A DNA stretch of 64,000 nucleotides. It comes from Azonexus sp. (lineage in GTDB: Bacteria; Pseudomonadota; Gammaproteobacteria; Burkholderiales; Rhodocyclaceae). The DNA lies in NCBI GenBank assembly GCA_030696345.1, contig JAUYSK010000019.1, forward strand, positions 248,001-312,000. Reading direction: 5' to 3'. This document shows, one piece after another, positions 30,481 to 37,220 of this stretch; the first letter of the stretch is position 1; each line of letters begins with the position of its first letter. The position numbers were made by a program, and so were the translations under genes. Under the pieces are notes generated by a model that was given only the letters and a program-made list of their open reading frames with translations, had not been told where the DNA came from and did no database searches.

Positions 30481-30837
30481 ATGATCTACGATCCCTTGTC
30501 AGATGTTGTTGACGAGCCTCTATCTATTTCGCCCGAGACAGTTCACCAACTCAACGCCTTCCGAGCGTCTGAGAAGTTCGCTGATCTTCCGGGTACAGAT
30601 ACAGCAGAAGAACAAGCGCGCCTATCTGCGATTTTCAATGAGCTACTCGATTGCCTAATTGCAGGAATACTCGAAAACCCAAGCAAGCTTTGGGTTATGC
30701 GCCAGTTTCAACCTTCGCTTGACGCTGTGCGCATGGAGGACACAGAAGGTAGAGATCATTTCGGCATCCATCTTGAGCAAGTCATGGACATTCTGCACAT
30801 CGAGAGTTCTGACGGGTTGCTGGGTTTTTATCTATGA
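30481..30837 (+). CDS. Cassette 2: DUF4844-like protein
   Basis: 118 residues from the ATG at 30481; a TTG further up lies inside the attC and is not used. Family signs are the early FRASEKFAD, the segment IFNELLDCLIAGILENPSK, EDTEGRD and the C-terminal VMDILHIESSDGLLGFYL, which fits the pattern of DUF4844 proteins as I know it. Cytosolic, all helical by appearance. Role unknown. It fills the cassette between attC1 and attC2. Confidence 0.75.
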   Translation: MIYDPLSDVVDEPLSISPETVHQLNAFRASEKFADLPGTDTAEEQARLSAIFNELLDCLIAGILENPSKLWVMRQFQPSLDAVRMEDTEGRDHFGIHLEQVMDILHIESSDGLLGFYL

Positions 30838-30847
30838 ACGTATTGCC

Positions 30848-30919
30848 GCCCAACAATGCGCTCCAGCCGACCGTCAGCCAGCTACGCTGTCTTCCGTCGG
30901 TTGAGTTAGCACGTTGGGC
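30848..30919 (+). repeat. attC2 (72 bases, family B)
   Basis: GCCCAAC ... GTTGGGC, inner arms CAGCCGACC / GGTTGAG with apex CAGCTACGCTG. Closely related to attC3 and attC12. Confidence 0.9.
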
Positions 30920-30930
30920 CATTCAAAACC

Positions 30931-31137
30931 ATGCTTGAAGCACTTTTTGAACTCGTCGCCCGCTTCGTGGTTGAGTTCTTGTTCTATACGGTTTTCTATG
31001 GCATTGGCTGGGCCATGCTCAAGACAGTTACGCTTGGGCGCTATCCGCCGCCTCAACCCGCAAAGCACAACGAAGAACTCGTTGCTCTATTTCCGATTGC
31101 AACCCTCTTCGTCGGGCTTACGCTCGCGTTTTCATAA
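30931..31137 (+). CDS. Cassette 3: small membrane protein, unknown
   Basis: 68 residues. Two hydrophobic stretches (about 8-30 and 52-67) separated by a short basic and Pro-rich loop (GRYPPPQPAKHN). No recognised family. The whole cassette is about 270 bases. Confidence 0.65.
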   Translation: MLEALFELVARFVVEFLFYTVFYGIGWAMLKTVTLGRYPPPQPAKHNEELVALFPIATLFVGLTLAFS

Positions 31138-31179
31138 TTCGGTAGTCCGCATGAATATATTCGCGCTCACGTTTCTGTT

Positions 31180-31251
31180 GCCCAACAATCCGCTCCAGCC
31201 GATCGTCAGCCAGCTTCGCTGCCTGCCGCCGGCTGAGCTTCCACGTTGGGC
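31180..31251 (+). repeat. attC3 (72 bases, family B)
   Basis: GCCCAAC ... GTTGGGC, same plan as attC2 with apex CAGCTTCGCTG. Confidence 0.9.
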
Positions 31252-31261
31252 GTCATAAACC

Positions 31262-31723
31262 ATGGGCTATCACGTCACGATCCTCCGCACAGACCAAGGA
31301 AAACAGCTTCCTATCTCCTTGGAGGAAGCCGTTTCGGTCACAAGCAGCATTGATGGGTGGTGCTATATCGAATCGCCACCGACTTTCGAGTTCCATGGCA
31401 AAGAGGACTCATGCACGCTGTGGTATCAACACGGTGAACTCTGGACGAAAAACCCAGAAGAATGGCAGCTTGGCGTGATGGTCGACTTGGCCAAGCGCCT
31501 CAACGCGAGAGTGCGCGGCGATGAATGGGAAACGTACGACGAAACTGGTAATGCCTTTCAGCACCCCGATGACATCCCCCTCCGTAAAGAAGGCGAGGCT
31601 CGATCCACCGAGCTTTTAGCCAAGTCAATGCAAGAGCAGCGGTTTTTTCGGAACGCAATTGTCGCGTTCTTTGTTGTCCTTGGTGTTGTCGGTTTCATCA
31701 TTGGCAAATGGTTTGAGTCGTAG
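31262..31723 (+). CDS. Cassette 4: protein with C-terminal membrane anchor, unknown
   Basis: 153 residues. A soluble acidic domain (about 1-125, with SLEEAVSVTSSIDGWCYIES and LWYQHGELWTKNPEEWQLGV) is followed by one membrane helix at the C-terminus (NAIVAFFVVLGVVGFIIGKW). The soluble part looks like a compact fold seen in many cassette hypotheticals, but I cannot name it. Tail-anchored topology is inferred. Confidence 0.7.
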   Translation: MGYHVTILRTDQGKQLPISLEEAVSVTSSIDGWCYIESPPTFEFHGKEDSCTLWYQHGELWTKNPEEWQLGVMVDLAKRLNARVRGDEWETYDETGNAFQHPDDIPLRKEGEARSTELLAKSMQEQRFFRNAIVAFFVVLGVVGFIIGKWFES

Positions 31724-31727
31724 TGAC

Positions 31728-31799
31728 GCCCAACATCACAATCCACCGGACCTCCGGCAAGCTGCGCTTGCCTCCGTCCGGTGATTTTCAACGTTAGCC
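31728..31799 (+). repeat. attC4 (72 bases, family A)
   Basis: GCCCAAC ... GTTAGCC. The left core matches cassette 4's own start, the right core belongs to cassette 5. Confidence 0.92.
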
Positions 31800-31825
31800 A
31801 ACTCATCTCTCAACACGGAGCACAA

Positions 31826-32134
31826 ATGAATATTGCGAATCAACTTGAAGGCAATCGGATCGCAAAAGAAGTGACAGCACAACATCAGGCGCTTGAATTG
31901 ATAAGCGCTCGTTCACCAAATTTCTCCCAATGGCACTACGGACTGACAATCGTTGTAGGCTGCTGTTTAGGGGTACTCAATACCTACGCAGGGGAACATG
32001 CTCAACTTCTTGCGGGTATTTTGGCGGGAACAGGATTTTCTCTGGGCGTGGTGGCATTTCAACAGTGCATCATCCTTCGCCGCCGCCTTGACGCAGCAAT
32101 TGTCCTGCTGCTCAAAAATGCAAACCGCGGCTAA
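31826..32134 (+). CDS. Cassette 5: membrane protein, unknown
   Basis: 102 residues from the ATG at 31826, preceded by ACGGAG. The frame is open further left but only through the attC. A hydrophilic N-terminal 35 residues is followed by two membrane helices (TIVVGCCLGVLNTYAG and LLAGILAGTGFSLGVVAF). No recognised family. Confidence 0.65.
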   Translation: MNIANQLEGNRIAKEVTAQHQALELISARSPNFSQWHYGLTIVVGCCLGVLNTYAGEHAQLLAGILAGTGFSLGVVAFQQCIILRRRLDAAIVLLLKNANRG

Positions 32135-32224
32135 CAAACGCTTCGAGCCGACCGCCCAAAAGCTACGCTTTTGGGTTCCCTCCGCGCTACGCGCTCCGGC
32201 ATCGGCTCAAGCTGAACGTTAGCC
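32129..32224 (+). repeat. attC5 (96 bases, family D)
   Basis: GGCTAAC ... GTTAGCC with an apex AAAAGCTACGCTTTT and a second GCGC-rich hairpin. Same family as attC13. Confidence 0.88.
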
Positions 32225-32227
32225 GCC

Positions 32228-32605
32228 ATGAATAGCCTCTCCCGTTTTGTTTCAGTTGCCACGCTATGCCTTCTGCTTGCCGGGTGTTACGAAACATTCT
32301 CGCCTATCAAATCGGCGAACATTACTCAGTGGCAGGGCGGCAAACCACAAGGTGCCGCTCAGCAACTCACACCGGATCAAGTGGAAAAGCTGTCAGCTTG
32401 GCTACAAAACCATCGTTGGGGTTGGCATCCCGTAATTGCTACCTATCTCCCAGCAACACTATTGTCGGTTAAACATTCTGACGGCACAGCTACATTCGCC
32501 AACCTCATGCAAAAGGTCCTCATTGTTGGCCAAAATCAGCGCAACCTCTCCGAGTCCGAGAGCCAAGAATTGCATTCAATTATTGGTCCGCAAAATGGCG
32601 GCTAA
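32228..32605 (+). CDS. Cassette 6: lipoprotein, unknown
   Basis: 125 residues with a clear lipoprotein signal, lipobox LLAG before Cys20. The mature part is about 105 residues, with QLTPDQVEKLSAWLQNHRWG and HSDGTATFANLMQKVLIVGQ. Expected at the outer or inner membrane facing the periplasm. No named family. The ATG is 4 bases after attC5. Confidence 0.75.
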   Translation: MNSLSRFVSVATLCLLLAGCYETFSPIKSANITQWQGGKPQGAAQQLTPDQVEKLSAWLQNHRWGWHPVIATYLPATLLSVKHSDGTATFANLMQKVLIVGQNQRNLSESESQELHSIIGPQNGG

Positions 32606-32689
32606 CACTGCGGTCAAAGCCGCTCCCTCCGGTCGCTGGACGCTGCGCGATAAACCGCCGCGCAGCGCCCTTTACCTACAACGTTAGCG
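32600..32689 (+). repeat. attC6 (90 bases, family C)
   Basis: GGCTAAC ... GTTAGCG. The body holds GGTCGCTGGACGCTGCGCGA and a GCGCAGCGC arm shared with attC7, 8, 9 and 11. Confidence 0.9.
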
Positions 32690-32703
32690 CTCAAGGAGAG
32701 CCC

Positions 32704-33135
32704 ATGTCCAACACGCAGTTCGCCTTTCTAAAGAAGTCACAGGTTCCGAGCGGAGCGGCGCTTCAAGCATCAATCGACGCGCTCGGCTTCGACTTGAAAC
32801 TCGATCCCACTCTCAACCTTCTAGAAGACTCTGGCTTTTCGCCATGTGTATTGGCAGGAATCTCTGATGTCGGGTTCGAATTGTTCACAGAACCAGCCAA
32901 GGACGTCATTGGCGACAACGACGAATTCCTAGAGACAATCGGGGATAGTGACTTGGCCGTAAGCATGATTTGGCGTGGCAGCATGAAGGACTGCGCATCC
33001 GTGCTAATCGTTAGTTGCGCGCTGGCAAAAGACTTCGGTGCGGTCATTTCATACGAAGGAGAACCTCCTGAGCCGTTCGAAAATCTGCTCGAGGCTACAC
33101 GTGAAGCCATTGCCGAAGCCAAGAAAGAGCGCTAA
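32704..33135 (+). CDS. Cassette 7: cytosolic protein, unknown
   Basis: 143 residues with a good ribosome binding site (AAGGAGAG). Acidic, mixed alpha/beta in appearance, no membrane segment. Segments that may be conserved: DPTLNLLEDSGFSPC, GFELFTEPAKD and SMIWRGSMKDCASVLIVSCA. A fold of this kind often turns up in cassette and toxin-immunity collections, but I do not recognise a family. Confidence 0.7.
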   Translation: MSNTQFAFLKKSQVPSGAALQASIDALGFDLKLDPTLNLLEDSGFSPCVLAGISDVGFELFTEPAKDVIGDNDEFLETIGDSDLAVSMIWRGSMKDCASVLIVSCALAKDFGAVISYEGEPPEPFENLLEATREAIAEAKKER

Positions 33136-33219
33136 CAAATCGGTCAAGGCCGCTCCCTCCGGTCGCTGGACGCTGCGCGATAAAGCGCCGCGCAGCGCCC
33201 CTTACCTACAACGTTATGC
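33130..33219 (+). repeat. attC7 (90 bases, family C)
   Basis: CGCTAAC ... GTTATGC. The right core starts cassette 8 and is unusual in having TATGC in place of TAGGC or TGGGC. Confidence 0.9.
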
Positions 33220-33459
33220 ATAAAGAATTGGAAGCCCAAACGGAAAAGGATGGATGCGGACTCATCCCCCGCAAACAAACACCTTGGCCAAGGTTCCGTT
33301 TGGGTATCCCCGAGAGGTTCGCCACCTCTCGGATTGGTGGTCAAGAGGGGCAATTCGTTACCGGACGCAAACCGGGCAAAGACCTCGTAGCCACCTACCA
33401 ACGCCCGTCTAACGGCGGTTGTTGGCGCGTCAACAGCCGCTCCTTCACGGAGAAATCCC

Positions 33460-33549
33460 ATGTTGGAGTTCAAGCTGTCGGTGAGAATCACCGTAAAGCA
33501 ACTCATCAAGCTCGGCAGAGTTTTGGTGGTTTTGTTGCTCATGGTGTAG
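33460..33549 (+). CDS. Cassette 8: possible 29-residue hydrophobic peptide in an otherwise gene-poor cassette
   Basis: MLEFKLSVRITVKQLIKLGR followed by a Val/Leu-rich end, 29 residues, with CACGGAG 8 bases before the ATG. The rest of cassette 8 (33214-33617) has no convincing gene: long frames on both strands run into the attC sites and lack starts. A strong hairpin (CCGAGAGGT / ACCTCTCGG, 33313-33336) lies upstream. A small basic-hydrophobic peptide with a structured leader recalls type I toxins, but this is speculative. Confidence 0.35.
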   Translation: MLEFKLSVRITVKQLIKLGRVLVVLLLMV

Positions 33550-33616
33550 CCACTCACCTTTCTGTGGCGGGTCGGGGCAAAAGCTCCGGCCCGTCCATAG
33601 TCATGTTGTGCGCCAT

Positions 33617-33703
33617 GCATAACCCGGCGCTCAACCCCGCTCCCTTCGGTCGCTGGACGCTGCGCGATAAAGCCGCGCAGCGCCGGTTAGCTCTACGTTA
33701 GGC
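33617..33703 (+). repeat. attC8 (87 bases, family C)
   Basis: GCATAAC ... GTTAGGC. The left core is complementary to the TTATGC start of cassette 8, so cassette 8 is a proper mobile unit. Confidence 0.88.
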
Positions 33704-33708
33704 CGCAC

Positions 33709-34212
33709 ATGCCAGGCACGAAGCACTTCACCAGAATGCAATACAACGTCTCCCGTGGGCTGCGCGAGATCATTGCCCCGCGCCAGACAATGTCAAAGGC
33801 GGATTGGGCGCGCGTACTTCACGAATTTGGAGGAATGTGCATCTTCTGTGGGAGCGAAGGAACGGCAGCAAATCGGGGAATCGTTCCTGATCACCTAATA
33901 CCTGTCACCCAGTTCGGCGAGCTTGTACTTGGAAACACTGTGCCGGCCTGCCAGACGTGCAACGACTCGCGCGGGGAGAAAGCATGGCGTCCATTCCTCC
34001 GTACGAGATTTCCAGGCGATGCCGATGCCCAGATTGCCAGCGTTGAAAGGCATCTCGCGAAACACCAATATCACCCGGCGTCTCTGGAAGGAGCGCTTTC
34101 AGCCGAGGAGAGGGAGACCTACCTCGCGCTGGTAGAAGAGTGGGAGATCATGCTTGCAAAGGCAAAGGCTCTTCATAGCGCAGCAGAGAGGCGGAGAAAG
34201 AGTGCGGCCTAA
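33709..34212 (+). CDS. Cassette 9: HNH endonuclease
   Basis: 167 residues. A zinc-knuckle HNH domain spans about residues 40-95: Cys44 and Cys47 (CIFC), Asp61-His62 (PDHLIP), Asn76 (LGNTVPAC), Cys81 and Cys84, then NDSR. All elements of an active beta-beta-alpha metal nuclease are there. The N-terminal 40 residues are basic and may bind DNA; the C-terminal 70 are helical. The target is unknown; HNH proteins of this size occur in phage defence, restriction and mobile elements. Confidence 0.88.
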   Translation: MPGTKHFTRMQYNVSRGLREIIAPRQTMSKADWARVLHEFGGMCIFCGSEGTAANRGIVPDHLIPVTQFGELVLGNTVPACQTCNDSRGEKAWRPFLRTRFPGDADAQIASVERHLAKHQYHPASLEGALSAEERETYLALVEEWEIMLAKAKALHSAAERRRKSAA

Positions 34213-34296
34213 CATTCCGGTCAAGGCCGCTCCCTCCGGTCGCTGGACGCTGCGCGATAAAGCTCCGCGCAGCGCCCCTTACCTGCAACGTTAGGC
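34207..34296 (+). repeat. attC9 (90 bases, family C)
   Basis: GCCTAAC ... GTTAGGC, body very close to attC7. Confidence 0.92.
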
Positions 34297-34314
34297 TGCA
34301 GAGAAAGTAATTCG

Positions 34315-34917
34315 GTGAGTTATCAAAGAGACAATGAACTGCGTCGCAGGATAAATGCATTCCTGCAGAATGCTTTTTCGCTACCCGAGAGTGACTATTA
34401 TTCGAAACTCGATTTGCAGAAGCTGTTATCACTGAAGTCGGCGCTGTCGGACATCAATAACGCACTAACAATGCGGCTCACGCTGGGCTTCTTGGATTGG
34501 GCTGCAATTGCTCTTTCGTTCGATGCTGAATCGATCAATAAAATCCGTGCTTCTGTATTGGGTGCAAAGCCGAGCAGCAATGGCTACGACATCTACTGTG
34601 CTGGGCCGTTGCCTTTTATTGCCGAGGTGAAATGCAATATTCCTGTAAACGGTGGCGCCAAGTACGGTGCCGCTCAACGTATCGGTATCGAGAAGGATAT
34701 CGATGCCCTATTGCACGGCAAGAGCAAAGCGTCATCGGTTGAGTCGCATTGTTTGAAGTTTATGGTTTTCATAGACCTTCCTGAAGTTCGCGCGGCAAAT
34801 GCACACCTTTTTTCCTCAAATGCTATGTCGTCAAAAGCGTTTCGGTTCATTGAAACAGATGAGGTGCCAAATGATTCAAATATCGTCTATGGGGTCTATG
34901 CCGCACTTGCAGCCTAA
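34315..34917 (+). CDS. Cassette 10: possible PD-(D/E)XK nuclease-like protein
   Basis: 200 residues starting at a GTG. The centre reads NGYDIYCAGPLPFIAEVKCN, giving Asp92, Glu104 and Lys106 in the D-X11-E-X-K spacing of PD-(D/E)XK nucleases, followed by a helix-rich part (AQRIGIEKDIDALLHG) and a strand KFMVFIDLPE, which suits that fold. The N-terminal 80 residues are helical. No family name can be given and activity is inferred from the motif only. It follows the HNH cassette directly. Confidence 0.6.
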   Translation: MSYQRDNELRRRINAFLQNAFSLPESDYYSKLDLQKLLSLKSALSDINNALTMRLTLGFLDWAAIALSFDAESINKIRASVLGAKPSSNGYDIYCAGPLPFIAEVKCNIPVNGGAKYGAAQRIGIEKDIDALLHGKSKASSVESHCLKFMVFIDLPEVRAANAHLFSSNAMSSKAFRFIETDEVPNDSNIVYGVYAALAA

Positions 34918-34983
34918 CATCACAATCCACCGGACCTCCGGCAAGCTGCGCTTGCCTGCGTCCGGTGATTTTCAACGTTAGGC
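34912..34983 (+). repeat. attC10 (72 bases, family A)
   Basis: GCCTAAC ... GTTAGGC, interior almost identical to attC1 and attC4 although the cassettes are unrelated. Confidence 0.92.
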
Positions 34984-35000
34984 CTCGGAGTCCACCCTAC

Positions 35001-35177
35001 ATGACATTCATCGCCTTGCTCTTTGCAACAGCATGCGTTTGGGCGCTGGTTGCCGGCCGAGCCGCATGGCTTCACACAACAGTTTCTCGACGAGATCAGC
35101 CACTTCGGTACTGGCTCAGCGTGGCAGTCTGCGCCGGCATGGCACTGTGCCTTTTCACATTTGGCCCCGTTCGCTAG
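35001..35177 (+). CDS. Cassette 11: tiny two-helix membrane protein, unknown
   Basis: 58 residues from the ATG at 35001, with CGGAG upstream. Two membrane helices (FIALLFATACVWALVAG and LSVAVCAGMALCLFTFG) with a basic loop between. The remaining 200 bases of the cassette (35178-35386) show no gene. Confidence 0.6.
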   Translation: MTFIALLFATACVWALVAGRAAWLHTTVSRRDQPLRYWLSVAVCAGMALCLFTFGPVR

Positions 35178-35386
35178 GCCCTTGATTAAAGACGCCTGCG
35201 TCATCGCAAACAACAATGAGCCCGCATGCAATAGTCTGCTCTACCACCAGCCACCCTCATTCGCGTCATCAACTTCCGCGCAGGCACCCTGAGGTCAACC
35301 AAAATGGTCCCACGCCAAACCACTTACCAAAGGGCCGAAGTCACGGGCATCCCCAACACCCGACTCAGCCGCAGGCACGCACCGAG

Positions 35387-35475
35387 GCCTAAACACTCGC
35401 TCAACCTCGCTCCCTCCGGTCGCTGGACGCTGCGCGACAAAGCGCCGTTCAGCGCCGTTTTGCTCTACGTTAGGT
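35387..35475 (+). repeat. attC11 (about 89 bases, family C, altered left core)
   Basis: GCCTAAAC (one A too many) ... GTTAGGT. The body keeps the family C plan. The extra base in the left core may weaken recombination. Confidence 0.82.
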
Positions 35476-35482
35476 AGTCAGC

Positions 35483-35752
35483 ATGCTATTGCGCTGCCCT
35501 TGTTGTTCCGGTTTTCTTCTTCCCCTCAAGGCGATGTTCAGCGGCTCTGCTGGCCGCACTGAATGCAATGCCTGCAAATCAAAGTTGGTAATTTCACGCC
35601 CCTCATGGGTGACAGGTCTAATCATTGTCAGTGGGCTGGCAACATATAAATTCATCAACGCTTATGACAGCATCGCAATTCCAGTTGCCTGCTCACTCAT
35701 CGTTGCTGCTGTTGTCGACATTTGTTTTTCGAAACTTGCCGTCAATTCCTAA
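35483..35752 (+). CDS. Cassette 12: zinc-ribbon membrane protein, unknown
   Basis: 89 residues. The N-terminus has two Cys pairs (CPCC and CNAC) about 25 residues apart, as in a zinc ribbon, followed by two membrane helices (WVTGLIIVSGLATYKF and AIPVACSLIVAAVVDI). Similar ribbon-plus-helix proteins are often annotated only as hypothetical. The stop codon lies inside the attC left core. Confidence 0.65.
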   Translation: MLLRCPCCSGFLLPLKAMFSGSAGRTECNACKSKLVISRPSWVTGLIIVSGLATYKFINAYDSIAIPVACSLIVAAVVDICFSKLAVNS

Positions 35753-35818
35753 CCTCCCGCTCCAGCCGACCATCAAAAAGCCACGCTTTATGCCGTCGTC
35801 TGAGCTTTCACGATGGGC
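35747..35818 (+). repeat. attC12 (72 bases, family B, damaged right core)
   Basis: TCCTAAC ... GATGGGC. The right core has lost the GTT that integrase needs. The inner arms still match attC2 and attC3. Confidence 0.8.
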
Positions 35819-35821
35819 GTC

Positions 35822-36109
35822 ATGAAACCCATTCGCATACGTTCAGGTGCTCAGGAAACGCGTTGGTTTGTCCGCCTCCTTGCTGGGCTCTCAGTCCTCG
35901 CAGTTAGTGGCGCGGTTCTCGAGTGGCTAACACCTTCATCCCCTCCATTTGGAGGGCGTTTGGCATGGATAGTCGAAGCCGTCTTTGCACTCACGGGGTC
36001 ACTGGGGCTAGTCGTCCTTTGGCTGCTGCTAGCGGTCGCGCTTGCCGCCACTGCGCGTTTCATCTGGCGCCATACCGCAAAAGTGCCCACCGATAGGTGG
36101 CTTTGGTGA
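35822..36109 (+). CDS. Cassette 13: membrane protein, unknown
   Basis: 95 residues from the ATG at 35822. Two membrane helices (FVRLLAGLSVLAVSGAVLEW and SLGLVVLWLLLAVALAATAR). Basic N-terminus, C-terminus RHTAKVPTDRWLW. No family recognised. Confidence 0.6.
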   Translation: MKPIRIRSGAQETRWFVRLLAGLSVLAVSGAVLEWLTPSSPPFGGRLAWIVEAVFALTGSLGLVVLWLLLAVALAATARFIWRHTAKVPTDRWLW

Positions 36110-36119
36110 AAACCAGGCC

Positions 36120-36215
36120 GCCCAACCCGGGAGTCGAGAGGGACAGCCAAAAAGCTACGCTTTTTGGTTCCCTCCGCGCTTCGCGCTCCGGCTGCCCCTC
36201 ACTTCCACGTTGGCC
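36120..36215 (+). repeat. attC13 (96 bases, family D)
   Basis: GCCCAAC ... GTTGGCC, apex AAAAAGCTACGCTTTTT and a second GCGC hairpin as in attC5. Confidence 0.88.
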
Positions 36216-36236
36216 CTCACTATTGGAGTTTTTCTT

Positions 36237-36761
36237 ATGAAATGGTGTTTGACATTACTCGTCGCGCTACTTCCGTTTGCCGCTCACGGCGCATGGATTG
36301 ATCCGACTGGCAAACCGATCCCGGATACTGAGAGCATGCGCAGTGCTGGAGACTTCGGCGTTCAAATAGTCCTTACTGCGGACGAAGGTCAGTTTCGCCA
36401 GACATGGAACTCGTCCAAGACTCCACCAAAACTGAGTACAACCAACGCCGTGCGCCTTGGTGCGTCGGTCTCTGCACTTCTCATCTTTCATGGTTGCTCA
36501 CCGAATGCCGGGGGTGTTTGCGACGTAGTTGCCGAGTTCATTCTCGAAGACACGAAAGGGAAGCAAACGCCAGCGGGTGGAGGCCCTGTCTGGTCTGGAA
36601 AGCCTATGCAGCAGCGACTACTGCAACTCGGCCAGGCCAGTATGACCATAGGCTTTGACAACACCGATCCTGTCGGTGACTACAAGATCACCGCGAACAT
36701 TAAAGACAAAGTTTCTGGCCGCGCACTTTCTGTCGTGTCTCGACTGAAAGTTACGAAGTGA
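36237..36761 (+). CDS. Cassette 14: exported protein, unknown
   Basis: 174 residues from the ATG at 36237, with TTGGAG upstream. A signal peptide ends near AAHG-AW. The mature part contains two Cys (HGCSPNAGGVCDVVAEF), probably a disulfide, and looks like a beta-sandwich (QASMTIGFDNTDPVGDYKIT, then RALSVVSRLKV), the kind of fold seen in periplasmic binding or adhesion modules. No named family. Periplasmic location is inferred. Confidence 0.7.
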   Translation: MKWCLTLLVALLPFAAHGAWIDPTGKPIPDTESMRSAGDFGVQIVLTADEGQFRQTWNSSKTPPKLSTTNAVRLGASVSALLIFHGCSPNAGGVCDVVAEFILEDTKGKQTPAGGGPVWSGKPMQQRLLQLGQASMTIGFDNTDPVGDYKITANIKDKVSGRALSVVSRLKVTK

Positions 36762-36777
36762 GATATTGCGCCGTGAG

Positions 36778-36843
36778 GGCCAACCCATCGTTCCACCGGA
36801 CCTGCGCGAAAAGCCGCGCAGGCGCCTCAACTTCCCGTTGGGC
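36778..36843 (+). repeat. attC14 (66 bases, family E)
   Basis: GGCCAAC ... GTTGGGC with arms CCTGCGCG / CGCGCAGG around AAAAGC. Last attC in the array with both cores intact. Confidence 0.88.
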
Positions 36844-36852
36844 ACCTATATC

Positions 36853-37152
36853 ATGAACGAGTGGCAATTTTCGGAACCGCCAAACATGGTGGTGTTTGCA
36901 AACCGCACGATCGCCGAGGGAAAAGAGCCGGTGCTAATCTTCGGCAGGTACCCTGACGGAAGCTACTGCGCCTACACGGGGGAGGAGGTCGTTGACGCTG
37001 AGCGCGAGATCACCAGCGTGTGTCTTTCCCATATCGTTGGCGCCGACCCGACAGTCTGTGAGCTTGCCGACATACAACTTGGCTGGTGGGCTATACGCGA
37101 AACCACATCTTCACCATGGGTACGTGAGCAGATCCCGGCAGATGAACTGTGA
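36853..37152 (+). CDS. Cassette 15: small soluble protein, unknown
   Basis: 99 residues from the ATG at 36853. It has Trp-rich, acidic character: NEWQFSEPPNMVVFANRTI, GEEVVDAEREITSVCLSHIV, then DIQLGWWAIRETTSSPW. The pattern resembles a widespread group of small uncharacterised proteins that I cannot name reliably. No membrane segment. Confidence 0.65.
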   Translation: MNEWQFSEPPNMVVFANRTIAEGKEPVLIFGRYPDGSYCAYTGEEVVDAEREITSVCLSHIVGADPTVCELADIQLGWWAIRETTSSPWVREQIPADEL

Positions 37153-37192
37153 GATCGAGATCTTGCTCCAGGCTTGGTGGCTGCGCGCCGAC

Positions 37193-37220
37193 GCCCAACC
37201 CGGCTGTCGATAGGGACGAC
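37193..37220 (+). repeat. attC15, left half only
   Basis: GCCCAAC and the arm CCGGCTGTCGATAGGGAC are present, matching the left half of attC13, but no right half follows before the next gene. A broken recombination site. Confidence 0.6.

Noticed and set aside
33144-33620. 158-residue minus-strand frame in cassette 8
   Set aside because: It spans both the cassette and the attC7 body, and its ends are attC-derived. The middle might be real, but there is no start signal; mentioned only as an alternative.
33216-33701. 161-residue plus-strand frame covering cassette 8
   Set aside because: It starts inside the attC7 core, runs to the end of attC8 and shows the attC-derived text FGRWTLRDKAAQ. Such frames are by-products of attC sequence.
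35178-35386. Possible extra cassette between the cassette 11 gene and attC11
   Set aside because: No additional attC core pair and no gene was found in these 200 bases; treated as the tail of cassette 11.
36042-36236. N-terminal extension of the cassette 14 protein
   Set aside because: The extension is translated attC13. The signal peptide and ribosome site place the start at 36237.
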